The notes under the pieces: generated by a model
What the model saw: the letters and a program-made list of their open reading frames with translations, nothing else
What the model was told of the DNA's origin: nothing
Databases searched by the model: none
Shown: positions 34,301 through 45,600 of the stretch, in pieces
Layout: the number at the start of each line of letters is the position of its first letter
How positions within the stretch are numbered: the first letter of the stretch is position 1
Translations under genes and position numbers: made by a program
Origin: Triparma columacea
Taxonomy: Eukaryota; Sar; Bolidophyceae; Parmales; Triparmaceae
Assembly: GCA_030267965.1 (NCBI GenBank)
Contig: BRYA01000010.1
Location: 1 to 53,101, forward strand
DNA: 53,101 nt
Direction: 5' to 3'

Positions 34301-35351
34301 ACTTGCCGTGCCGGGAGCAGAAGCCGGAGGGGTCCCAGGCGTCGGCGTCCCCGCAGTCGCAGCAACCCCCGGCCTGCGCGTGGTAGAACAGGACGTCGTG
34401 CCCTTCGTGGTTGGAGTCGTTGAAGCAGGAGTTGCAAAGAACGCAGGTCTTGGGGTGGGGGTAAGGAATGAAGGGGTTGGCGGTCATGCGTTAGGGCAAG
34501 GGGAGGTTAAGGGTTAATGCAGCGGGCACGAGAACACCCTTACTTACCTCATCAGACTGGCAGGTCTTGCACACCCAGACAATGTCATTCTTCCTGAAGT
34601 GGTGCTGGCATACTTGCCTGGGTGCCATTTCTCCCAGGGCGTGTATTTCCTCAAAAACCTTGTGGGGTGGTGGTGGGGGATTGAGGGGAGTGGAGGATGT
34701 TACGGAGCAGGTAAGAGAGTGGAGGGTAGACGACTCTGCTTCTTCGAGGGTGATGGTTAGGGCGGGCGGGCTGGAGGTATAGATTTGAGGGGGGGTGCGG
34801 GGGACAGAGGACGTTTGTGGTTGGGAGGGGGAGCTTGTCGAGGGGATGGAGGAGGCGGCAGGGGTCGTGGAAGGGAAGGGGTACAATGTGGGTAGGTCTG
34901 AAGCGGCAGAGTTCGTGGAATTGAAGGGGTACATTGTGGGTAGGTCTGAAAATTGACTGTTGTGGGGGTTTGGTGGAGGGCGGGGTAAGGGATAACGGGT
35001 AAGGGTGGGTAAGGGGGGGTTAGGGGGGGTTGCCCATCTTTCTTTTTCCAGTCTTGGGTTTGTAAAACTTCTAGTAGTCAAATGTCGTCCTCACCTTGGA
35101 TCATCACCTTGAGGCTGTAACCCTTGAGGTTGCTTCCCTTGTGATTGCAACCCTTGAGCTTGTAAGTTGTCCAAATTGGTCTTATTAGAATGTATATGAA
35201 CAATAGTTAGGAAGATTAGCGGAGATTCCTGCATAGTTTCATGCGTAGTTTCCTCTTCGAATTCATCTAAGAGACTCTGTACTGGATGTTGAGTTTGATT
35301 TAGACCTAACGTAACGGGAGGAAGTGTGAATGGGTTGCTAGAACTATGCAT
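28324..35351 (-). CDS. UBR1: UBR1-type E3 ubiquitin ligase (N-recognin)
   Basis: Seven exons on the minus strand: 35095-35351, 34548-34956, 33671-34448, 32845-33563, 31346-32758, 30714-31246 and 28324-30649; phases fit and give 2144 residues (human UBR1 1749, yeast 1950). N-recognins bind destabilising N-terminal residues and ubiquitinate the protein for proteasomal decay. In order: a low-complexity N-terminus; the UBR box (CKTCQSDETCVLCNSCF, DSNHEGHDV, CCDCGDADAW, FCSRH) that reads basic N-termini; a ClpS-like type-2 segment (YIVLHKSEVVDPKVLLRALVE); the helical middle with a winged-helix-like stretch (VVHRLAVGPQTHSALREVYGLL) and FYHLNEKGHQ; a Cys/His RING-type site (CIICNSSASDEAMLYC, then HISLCGHKMHEGCW, CPLCKHPG); and the conserved autoinhibitory C-terminus (CGSGRGIFFLLHECVVVI, PYVDEHGE). 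The first exon is weakly conserved, so the start is the least certain part. Confidence 0.93.
33573..33602. repeat. Triple 11-bp repeat in a UBR intron
   Basis: GGACGAGTGTG occurs three times in a row within the intron 33564-33670, directly upstream (on the minus strand) of the acceptor. Likely simple replication slippage. Confidence 0.8.
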
Positions 35352-35630
35352 AATCTCAATAAGCGACCGCCTTTGATAGTTCTTCCTGTACGCAAGTAAC
35401 CCCAAACTCTACTATGGCTTTAACGATACTGAAGCTTTCACACGTTAGATCCTTTGTGAAGCAAACCGAAAACGAAGTGAAAGCCAAATTCAAGAGACTG
35501 TCTTCGAATTCAGGAATTTGGTCTTGTCGGACTTGGGGTCTTCCAAAACTGGCCGGAGCAGGAGTCACTGGAATCCTCAACCACAGAGTTCGGGAAGAGT
35601 CTGTCCCAAATAGCGTAGTAATTAATTCGA
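35352..35630. promoter_or_regulatory. Shared divergent promoter region of UBR and pseudo-kinase genes
   Basis: 279 bp lie between the two start codons. An open frame across 35414-35681 on the plus strand is in a different phase from the spliced gene and is taken as 5' leader. No core promoter motif stands out. Confidence 0.45.
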
Positions 35631-38373
35631 ATGCCGGCCGTCACGCCGGTGGCTGGCCAAAACACCGACTTGGAGGAAGGGGTAAGTGTAATTCACTGTA
35701 TAGGGTAAATATCTCTAAACACTCCGTCTGTTATCCGGGCTTGAAACCACTTTTATGAATGCCTCTGATAATAGATTTAACGAATTACACCATGCACGAT
35801 GGGTGTCTTTATTTGCCAATATGGACGAATACAACTTCGCAACGCCCCAATCCGACCCCCTAAACTAATTACACACACCACCTGTGGCCACCTCCTTCGA
35901 CCACACTCTGTTACTCCTTCTTACACCTCTCTCTCACCACCTTCCGCCTCCCACCCCCTCAAAAACCCCCCCGATTTCCACCTTTTCCACTACATCACTT
36001 CGCTTCCATCCCCTCAGGCCCCCCAGGTCTCCAAAGAAGACCGTTTCAAGTTATCCCGGCTCAAGATCTTCAAGCTCCTATACCCTATAATTGTCGTCCA
36101 CATTATCCTAGTAGTATTGCCCCTCATAGAAACAATTCCTCGGTTCGTCGTCTCCATAATCCAGGCCGGTGCTGGGGTTTACTCCATATATTTCATCTTT
36201 GACATCCTTGAAGCCTTCAGCAATTCCTGGGCGTCGGAGTTCATGCACGTCGAGGGGGAGCGCGACCACGCGATCTTCGTGAACGAAGAGATCAAGGCCG
36301 AGCTAAACGAGAAGGAGAGGGATATGGACAAGGACGTTCAGAACATGAGGGAGAGCATAGGGGAGACTAGGCACACTGTGGAGGGTTTAGTCAAGCCCAG
36401 CACGGTGTCGGGAGAAGAGGGCAAGGTAAACGGGACAATTGACCACGAGGAACTAGTCCGGAGAGTGGTGAAGCTCGATGAGAAGATAGCAATGGCCACT
36501 GAGGCCCGTGAGTGCCGCCAGCTTGTCGCTCAGATGACCCAGCGCGGCGCCAACGCCCTTAAGTCTACGTGGACCCCGGCCAAGGAGCTCATAGAGATGA
36601 TAAAGCGTATGTCTATATGCAAGTGCACCCTGACCACAGAGCAGCTGGCCACTGTAAAGGTCCATGTGGATGCGAGGGCGCTCAGGATTATATGCCACAA
36701 CTTCACGACGTTCGCAAGGAAAAACGAGGACGCGGCGTCGAGCTACAAGGCGTACGCGACCGTTGATATCAAGCTGCCGAACACTGTCATGGATCAAAAA
36801 GCAGCCAGCGAGGTTGAGGTGAAGGTTAAGTACATGGGCCTGCCCTTGAGCGAGGAGGAGATCCAGAACTCCGAGCAGAAGGCGGCCCGGCTGGTTTCGA
36901 GCAAGAAGATCACCGAGAGCTCGTCTACTTTGGGGCAGGGGGGGAACATATCACCGAACGTCACTTTCAACACAAAGGATGTATGGAGGAGGATGGAGGA
37001 GGGGGAGAACCTCATGCTCGCGTACCAAATGTCAACGGCATTAGGGGGTACCATCAAGATGGACAGGTGAGCGGACATGCGGTGACATGAAGAGGTTTGG
37101 GGGGGGGGAGGGGTTGTGAGCAAAGTCAAACCATGAATGTTGAGCCTATATCGAAGTCACTAACGCGCCTCAACAACCCCCCCCCCCCCGCCCCCTCCTT
37201 GCTTGTGCAGAGAGTTCCGGTTCACGACCATTGTATTTTCGTGTTCCGTCGAACTTCTTGACGTCGACGCCCTGACCCCCGACAAGTCCCCCTTGGCCAC
37301 AACCTCAGTGTCCGCCTACTCCTCCTCCAGGCACAACAGCAGGAAGAACACCCCGGCGGGGAAGGGGACGAGGACACTGCCGAGCCAAATGAGCAAGACC
37401 AAAATAGATGTGCAAAACTCGAACAATATATCAGATATTGTGAGACAGTTCCCGGAGAGGTGAGCATATTGCAGCAAAGAGAGAGTTTAGGTTTTTCCTG
37501 ACAGAGGAGGACCCTCGAGACCATTCTTACGCCATTCTAACATTCTTCAAACGCCCTCCCCAACCCGCAGTATGAAGATCGTGTCCTTGACAGACGATCC
37601 TGCCGAGATTCTCAAGCTCTACCAGGCCTTAGGTGCGAGCTTGGAGCACAGCAGGGCCCTCTTAGTAAAGCCCGAGAACATTGACATTTTCGCCGAAGTC
37701 GCGTCCGGGATAGTCGTAGTCGACCCCCAAGACAATAGCCAAGTCCGGCGCGTGAGCTCCTCCGAGGCCAAGATGGCTGACGTGGTAATAATCGGCGACC
37801 TCCTAGGCAAGGACACGAGGGGTAGGAACTGGCTGACGACAAGCCTGGCCGCGAACCTCGACGTGGATGGGTACAAGGGACTTATCTGTGTGAGGACGGG
37901 GGACAACAAGACGATCGCGAAGGCGATGAACGCGAGCCCCGCGGTGCAAGCGGTACTTAGGAAAAACGACACGATTAACCGCATAAAGGTAAGTAGGGGG
38001 GAGAAGGGGGTATGGACACTTGTGGCTCCAACGTTTCTCCTGCTGACTCCCTGGGCGCGCCCATCACCTCCCTTCGCAGTTCAACATAGTAATCTCCATG
38101 GCTAAAAAAACAGACGAACACCAGCACGTAACACTAAAGAGGAAGAAGAAGGGTCAAATCAAGCGGAATAACAGCTATCACCGCGACAATGACAACATCC
38201 CATCGAACAGTATTAATGGCGGTGATAAGGAGTCAGAAATCATTAGGAGGGTGTCACAGACTCACAGGCTCTCAGAAAGGAAGAGGAGGAAGAGCGTGGA
38301 CCTGGGAGAAAGCGGAAACGTGGCGCTGAAAGGAAGAAACGACGAGGAATCGGTGGGACTCCAGCTGGTATAA
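35631..38373 (+). CDS. Membrane pseudo-histidine kinase with degenerate receiver
   Basis: Five exons, 35631-35681, 36018-37066, 37211-37459, 37571-37988 and 38080-38373, give 686 residues. Two hydrophobic segments (residues about 32-75) anchor it. A coiled-coil/DHp-like helical region follows, then a stretch with the layout of a histidine-kinase ATPase domain: VHVDARALRIICHNFTTFARK (N-box position), MGLPLSEEEIQ (G1 position) and NLMLAYQMSTALGGTIKMD (G2 and following strand), then FRFTTIVFSCSVEL. The phosphoacceptor His, the second N-box Asn, the G1 Asp and the G2 glycines are not present, so kinase activity is unlikely. Residues from about 465 (MKIVSLTDDPAEIL, ADVVIIGDLLG, GLICVRTGDN) resemble a degenerate receiver. 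The C-terminus is basic. Start ATG at 35631 was chosen because it gives phase 0 into the acceptor. Assignment rests on motif layout only. Confidence 0.6.
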
Positions 38374-38448
38374 AATAGCGCAAAAGCGAATACGAAGACA
38401 TCATTTATAGAATATGAAAACGATTTTCTTTGGGGATATCATAAAGGA

Positions 38449-39239
38449 ATGGGGAACCTTTGTTCTTCACCTCAGGAACGGGACGTCCTCTCCACCATCA
38501 AGCAGCAGAGCTCGGATTCGGCATGCACCGCGACTTCGCCGATTCAGTCCCACGCTTCCCCAAAGCACAAGATGTCAATCTTCTTCTCCCCTCAAACCCC
38601 TGTCGAAGAGGAGGAGAAAGAGGAGGTCTTCCAACCCCCAGAGTGGATGTACGTCGGTAGAAGATTTAAAAAGCACCACAGATCAACATTCGGGTTCCTG
38701 TCCTCGCCAGGTCGGGGTTTCCGTCTCACACATGAGAAGAACTTTGAGTGGTTCAAGACTCCGAGGGTAGAAGGTATACTTCAGGTGGAGGAGACAAGGT
38801 GTCAGCCGGACGGGGTGAGTATATTTTAGTAGATTTCCATCGAACAAACACGTTCTCACCCTCCCCCCTCAAGGTGTTGTCTGTTTCTGACATACGTGGC
38901 GTAAATTCCGGTTACAGTACTTCTGTGTTCCGCAAGTCCGGCGTGCCTGGGAAGGAGAACTGCTGTTTCAGCATAATAACGGAAGCGCGCACGTTGGACT
39001 TTGAGGCTGAGAGTCCGTCCGTTTGCAGCGACTGGGTGGCAGCGCTTCAAAACTTCCTCGAGGTTAGCCTTGCTGTCGTGAAAGTTCTAGAGGATGCAGA
39101 GGAGAAGGCGAGAACGAAGGAGGAGGAGCGGAAGGCGGCGTACGATAAGAACAAGGATAAAAGGGAGAAATTGAGGAGAGCCAGGGTCAGCAGTATTGAG
39201 AGGGGACACAGATCGCCCCCTCCCCCGCCCTCAGTTTAG
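38449..39239 (+). CDS. PH-domain protein with N-myristoylation-type start
   Basis: Two exons, 38449-38814 and 38874-39239, joined in phase 0, give 243 residues. The N-terminus MGNLCSSP fits a myristoylation signal (Gly2) with a nearby Cys for palmitoylation, suggesting membrane attachment. Residues about 95-200 form a pleckstrin-homology domain of the phospholipase C type: LSVSDIRGVNSGYSTSVF, CCFSIITEARTLDFEA and the final helix CSDWVAALQNFLE with the invariant Trp. PH domains bind phosphoinositides or proteins. No catalytic domain follows; the C-terminus is a charged helix (EDAEEKARTKEEERKAAYDK) and a Pro tail. It starts only 75 bp after the stop of the pseudo-kinase gene on the same strand. 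An adaptor role is inferred. Confidence 0.82.
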
Positions 39240-39338
39240 CCCCACCCTTAGTTTTGAATTTTGATAAAAAATAACACTTTCTTTTATTTTGATGGTGTGT
39301 GTGTATTTATCTTTTTTCTCTATTTATTCCCCCTCCCT

Positions 39339-42300
39339 CTACTCGTACTTTGATCTAAAGTCAGCCGGCAGGCTGTCATTACTCTTGTTCAGCTGATCGC
39401 TGCTTCTGTTCTTCCTATAGTAGAACGCCGCCATGCTCGTAGTCTTCGTGTAATGCTCCTCCCCTCCGTTCGGTCCTGGCGCTGAGTGGGTGGACATGGG
39501 GGATGACGGTTCCCTCTTCCCATCCTCACTCCCGCTGTCCATCGTGATTCCCCCCCCGTCCGCCAGGTCTGAACCGCTGTCGTTCCTGAACCTCTGCATG
39601 CTCCCCCCGCTGTTGGAGGTCAGGAGAGGCTGGTCGGCGACACCTAGACCAGAGAGGTTCACAAGGGACGGGGAAGTGTAGAAGGAGGGAACGCGCTTAC
39701 CAAGGCCGAGGTTCTCGCTGGAACCACCCTGCATCCTCCTTTCCCTTCCCTCGGCGATGATTTTTTTCCTGTGTGGGGATGGGAGCGGTGAGGAAAAGGG
39801 CTCTACATAGGGGGGTCGAACCATCTACTGACCTTAGTCTCTGGACGCATTTGTCTAGTTTAACCTCGACCTCCCCGTGTCCCTTGATCATCGGTAGGTA
39901 CTTCCACGTCTGCGAGGATAGTTTCGTTATGCGTGAGCATTAAATATCTTACCCCCCCCCGTCCTCCTAAAATGTCTCACCTCTTTCTCCGCTGCAAGTT
40001 GCCAGTCCATGAAGTCTTGATTACTTGGGTTATAGATGCAGTGCAGGAAAGCCGAGAACAGGCTCCTATGGTTGATCCATGGGTTGATGGTGATGTCGCA
40101 GTCCCTCCCTTCGTATTCCTGCGTCAGCAGCTGTGTGAAGAAGCCCCTCCGCAGCTCCCACAGCGGCGCGAGGCGTCTCCCTCCTGCGAACTCGACGATG
40201 TTGCGGATCCACGCCTTCACCTCGTTCTTCAGGAAGGACAACAGGCTGCTGGCGAAACCCATGATGGGGTTCGACCATACGTCTGTGTTGCCGCTAAGCG
40301 ACGACAGCATGTAAGCGTGCGGGTTAACCTGCGATATTATGAAGTGGTTAACGTTGAACATCTCCCCCAGCTGCTGCATCGGGAGGTCATTCTCCATGCT
40401 ACCGTCCTGGAAACGCGCGCCGGAGGAGGACTCCAACCTCATGTTACCATCGGAGTCCTTGACCCACAGCTTGGAGGCTTCAAAGACACCGGGGAGAGCG
40501 GAGGAGGCTACGGCTGCAGACCACACGAGGACGTGAGGGGCAGTCAGGTAGTTAAGAAGACGAGGCGGGTCGCTGCGGTTCTGTGGAGAGACCGTAATGT
40601 TAAGAATTCGACCGGTGCGGTCGAATGCTGCAGTTGGGGGGGGGGNNNNNNNNNNNNNNNNNNNNNNNNNNNGGAGGAGGATTGGTAAGTTGAGAGTGTG
40701 ATGTCTTGGTTGCTTTCTGTTGTTGTTGTTGCTCCAGTGCCCACCCCAAAATTCTCACCTTCCTGGAACGTGAATTCCCCAATGTTGATCCTGCAGCATC
40801 TCCTGAAGTGCTTCGTGTCGTTCATGAGGACGTCCTTGGCCTTCATTTGTCCCGTGAGCACGTCCATGAAAAGTCCGCTAACCCATCTAAGTCCCGAGGG
40901 AGTAAGTAGTACGAAGGAACGCTTGATGTCGTTCCAAAGTCCAGTCGTTCCGCCCTGCGATGACACGAAGCTCGGGAGGAGGTCGTACTTTGTCTTCTCC
41001 CCGTCGACCATCTGGGACATTTCGTTGTGGTATCCCTGGGGTCTGAAAAAGTCCAGGGCAAGCATCCCGTAGTGGCCGGGCGCGTGGGTGCCCTGGACCT
41101 TGAAGAGTCCGTCGAACATCTCCTGGTCCGTCCTAGTCCCTATCATCGCGCAGAGGATGGATCCAGCCGACGCCCCCCCGATTACCCTTGGCATGAGGTT
41201 GTTCTCTAGGAGGGCCTTGACGACGCCGGCGTGGTAGAAACCTAGGGCGGCGCCACCGGAGAGGAGCATGGCAGTGCGACCGTAGGAGTGACGGGTCTCG
41301 TTGAAGAACGCCAGACGGGCGTCGGAGGGAATGGGTTCGTCTGGGGGGGGGTTGAGGGGGGGTGGAGGGGGGTGGGGGGTTGAAGGGGAGGTTTAAGAGA
41401 TCGGTGGGTTAGCTAGGATCGTTTTGGATCGTTTTGTTTGTCGAAGTCAGTGTAGCTAGGATCGTTTTGTTTGTCAAGGCATTGTCGAACTCACCTCCTT
41501 CCATGACCTTTGCCTCGCACACGAACTCTAGCCCTTCGCAGATCATGTTATTGTATTCCTCCACCAGGTGCTTGGTTCCTCCCATGGCCTTGGAGAAGAG
41601 GGCTGGGTGAAGAAGGCCATACTTGGTTCTAGCTATGCCACCACGGAGGGTAAACATGGTCTCGAAGATGTCTTTCTTGTGGTTGATAAGGTGCCGGAAC
41701 TCGTCTATGCGGGCGGCCAGGCGCTCCCGCTCGTAAAGGTGGCAGTTGGGGTTGCGCCTCCAGAGGTCATGTCCCTCCAGCTGGTCAATGGCGTCGGCGA
41801 GGGCCTGCCAGTCAGGCTGGTTAGAGGCGTGGTTGATCTTGGTGCGGAGCCTCCTGATCTCCCGAGTCCTCTTGGTGAGGCTGGCGAGAAGGTAACGGGC
41901 GACGGCTAGGAGGGAATTGAAGGTTACAGCGCCGGTCTGGAGGAGGGCGCAGTAGGTCAACTGACGGAGGACTACGCGGGGGACAAAGATCACATCGAGG
42001 GCGTCGAGAATGAGGATCTCGGTGCGAGGGAGAGCGTCTATCACAAACTTTAGAGCCCTGGGTGGGGTGGTGGGGGGGGGGGGGAGGAGAGGAGGAGAGG
42101 GGTCAGCAAGAGGGTGAAAATTGAATTCTTTAGGGTTTGCAGTTTGTCAGTATATATGGTAAGTGTGGCGTGTAGGTCGTTAGGTGGAGATTGTAGGGTT
42201 ATTGTTGCGGTAATTGTTGATATAGTCAGTTTGTTAAGATGTTCACTTCGGAAGTTGTCAAGGGGTGTGTAGATATTTAGGTTTGTGGCGATTATAGGTG

Positions 42301-42374
42301 TGACGATAGTGACTAGGGATGTATACTTACTTATCAGCAGCAATCGATGCAGTGTTGAAGTCTGTAAACTTCAT
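39339..42374 (-). CDS. Patatin-like triacylglycerol lipase, SDP1/Tgl3-5 type
   Basis: Six exons on the minus strand (42331-42374, 41495-42057, 40759-41340, 39981-40627, 39833-39909, 39339-39768) give 780 residues, like plant SDP1 (about 825). These lipases release fatty acids from storage triacylglycerol at lipid droplets. The catalytic dyad is visible: Ser260 in GGASAGS and Asp471 in FQDGS, with the oxyanion loop LLSGGAALGFYH before the Ser. Family-specific signatures also match: DARLAFFNETRHSYGRTA, PPRLLNYLTAPHVLVWSA, and MQQLGEMFNVNHFIISQVNPH. The N-terminal DUF3336-like region (YRLLASLTKRTREI..., WQALADAIDQLEGHDLWR) is present. The C-terminal 140 residues are Ser/Gly-rich and variable. 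A stretch of unresolved bases lies in one intron, not in coding sequence, so the protein is complete. Confidence 0.93.
40646..40672. other. 27 unresolved bases (assembly gap) in a lipase intron
   Basis: A run of N interrupts a G homopolymer on the plus strand, that is a C tract just upstream of the acceptor of intron 40628-40758 on the lipase strand. The true length is unknown. Confidence 0.95.
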
Positions 42375-42624
42375 AACTAAAAAAAGTTGGCTGAATGAAA
42401 TCTTCTGCTGAAGCCTTGTGAGTGACGGCTGGAAATGAGTTCCGAAATTGAGAAATTCAACAACAAAGGCATTCACATTTTAACAGGACCCTAATAGGCT
42501 ATGCTTATTCTTTTTTAGACGATCGGCGATGTATGGAAATACCACGCACTAACACTAAAATATTTCGAGGGCGCGTCAAATATTGTTAATATCACCACTA
42601 TCCCTATCAGGGATTCCTTAATAA

Positions 42625-45600
42625 TTAATCCCATCCTTGCTCCCACTTTAGCTTCTCATCGATTGGTTCAGCCTTCTTGTTCCCCCTTGATTTCTTTGGT
42701 GATGGGGGTGGACTCCTGATCCCCCTTGACTCGAACATCTCCACTTCCTTCCATTCGACGCCCAAATAATCATTATTCCGAATAAGCGCCCAGTCATCCA
42801 TAGTTTTCTTGGAGGCGTCCTCCCCTTCAGCAACTGCATGAATGGGCTTTTTGCCCCTTAAATATGAGACGATCCAGTCCTCCATCATGCCCATTTTCCA
42901 ACTAACTCCCTCCCCTTCTTCCGGCAAGCTATAAAGCCAATCTCCGCACTCCTTATACGTGTCCATTGGAATCATTCCCTTGAAAGCTTCCTTGAAGAAG
43001 GAAAAGGTTTTATGAAAGACATTAAGTTGTCCTCTTTTTCCAAGCGACACGAGATTGACTCTGATCTTTTTCACCGATCTTTCGATGGGTAAACTGCACC
43101 ATTTAGCTCCATTCTCTGATCTTGGTACCCAGCTATTCTCGACACCGTCTAAATCTTAGCGGCGAGGAAATTGAGCAAGGGTTAGAACTTCGCCAAACCC
43201 CACGCTAGAACCCATCGCCTCTACTCCATCTCGCACGGAAGGGTTCATAACGGAACATTCGTCATTGACCAATTCAACTCACCTCTTTTGAGCGCCCACT
43301 GGTACGCGATCCGTGCGACATTTGATGCAGCAGCTCCTGTATGCCTAAGGGCACCGATTGCAGTTCTTTCATTTGCTTCAAATCTTGACGCGCTGCAAAC
43401 GTCGCCGCACGCGAAGAAGTTGTATCTTTCATAATTTATAACTCTCTGAAACTCATCGCACTTGACGAATCCCCCTTCATTGAGTGCGTCGCTACAGCTT
43501 CCCTCCTTGAAGGGGGCACTGTTTGGCGAATACCCTGTCGCCCATGTCACGTGCAATTTCCTTCCTTCGTCGTCAATGAGAGGAATCCTTCTCCCTTTGC
43601 TTGTCAGGTAAGCACCCCGTGCTTCGAGTACATCTGGGTCGTCATCGAGTAGTGCCTCTCCCATGAACAGCTGCGATGAGCGCGCGAAGGTACCACATGA
43701 GATGTGTCGCGATGCATGAACCGTCCTTTCTTCAAGCCGCTTCAATTATCGCCAATTCTTACCTCTATTCCTCTCTCCTTAAGCCTTTCCATGACCACAG
43801 GCCCTACCTCTTCGAAGCACGCTTTCAGGATAATCTTTGGATTCCTTTGGTAGATTTTGACAGGGGCCTCTGGGAAATGGTCCTTTAATTCGAATGCCTG
43901 TTCTATACCCACGCTTCCCGCGCCAACGACTATGAACGTCGGGGGCTGATCGTTGTAGTGGTTTCGTTCTCTCTCAAACTGTCTCTTCCTGTAAGCCACC
44001 GACGGAGCCTCCGCCTTTATGCCACTCGGGTAACTCGAGCCAGCGCAGTATATGAGAGCGTCGAAAGGGACCCTCTCGCCTCCATCACCAACGGTGACGT
44101 GGGTTCTATGGATCGCCCTGCATGCTCCCACGACGAGCCTGTGCCCCTTGCTCTCGTCCAAGTAGTCGGTGTGTTTCGCATACGCAAGCTCGAATTTATC
44201 CGGGTTGAGAGCGCATCTCAAAATGAAGGGTGTGTTCTCATGATATTCTAAATGATGAACGAAGAGAAGAGAATAGGTTGAGGATCAATAAAATGAGCAA
44301 TCGAATCTCCCTTCCCAAGCGCGCACATTCTCACCTTTGATATCAATCATCGTGACCCTACACATACTCTCTGGACGCGACAACATGAAGGCTGCTGAAG
44401 CTCCAGCGATGCCACCGCCAATAACGACAACGTGGAGCCTCTTGTCGCCCTTACGATCCCCGTTCTTAATCTTCTTGTTGACATTTGCAGAGAGCATTTC
44501 GCTTTTCAAGCAAGCCATTGGCTCTCTGAGGTTCAAGATGATGGAGTCCACACGCTTCTGCAGTGCGGCATCTGTGTTAATTGCCAACTTGACGGTACTT
44601 TCAATCATTTCCTTCAGCTCTGGGAGAGGGTCCGAAAAGGAGGAAGTTGACATACTCGCAACTCGGAAAATTCTTGAACGCGCCCCCTTGATGGACCGAA
44701 GGAGATCCTTTGCGAGCACCTTCTTGGCCAAAATTGCCTCCCTAGCGAGCTTCACATCCTCTTCGTGAACGACATTAGAAGCTACTGCGCGTAAATCCAA
44801 CCAGAGTTTGTCATCGGCAAGAGCGTTCTCGACGGTGAGACCTGCTGCCCGGGACGCCAGTGCTGAGGCCAAGGCTCTGTCTGCCATTGTATTAGCCTGG
44901 GCAGCAGAAAGGCCGGCGGTCTGGACCGGGTCCCCTCGCAGTGCTGCTGCGAGGATGGACTGAAGGTCGCTGATTGGGATATCATCGGGTATACCGCCGA
45001 GGACCTTCTTGAGGAAGGCAGCAGTACGCACTGATCCCGCAGGAGTGGTGATTACAGGGCCACCAGACAATGCAGGCGCCGTATCTCTAGGCGTCGGAAG
45101 AACTTCCGCGTATCCAAGTTCTGTGTCTTCAACGAGCAGTGTGGTTGCAACAGGAATTTGCGCGAGAGTTGGTACAGACGAAGACGTTGCAAGCGTTTTC
45201 CCCCCTTCGACCTCTTTCTCATCTTCACCAAGGGGTTTTGTTTGTTGCTTTATTGTTGGTTTCGCTTTCTCCTCCACCACGGAGGTGTCCGTCAGTGTAT
45301 CTACACCCGAGAGTGAGGCTTCGTCCTTCCTTCTAACCCTGACCTTCCCGTCCTTGAGCAAGAACGTGAACCTATTCTCTGCGAGGAACAAGATTCCCTC
45401 CTCCTCATCTTCCTTGTGGGCGTCTCTAATCGTAGATCTTAGAGCGGCAAGTGTATCCGTTGCTCTCACAAGGACAAAGCCAGGGTCCGCTTCGGCATCG
45501 ATGTTGAGCTCTGGTTTCAACCTAACAATAATATGCACCATTACCTCTCCAGCCGTTGACCTTGACGAAAGCACCTTTAACGACGAAGCCAGATCGGTCC

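Noticed and set aside
35414..35681. Open frame starting MALTILKLSH, including a GGWPKHRLGGRG motif that recalls ribosomal proteins
   Set aside because: It reaches the GTAAGT donor at 35682 in phase 1, which does not fit the downstream acceptor; the ATG at 35631 in another frame fits in phase 0. The ribosomal resemblance is a short basic motif only.
40544..40580. Acceptor CTCCACAG at about 40581 as the start of a lipase exon
   Set aside because: Using it removes the conserved FDRTGRILNITVSP segment; the acceptor at 40628 keeps it and fits phase 1.
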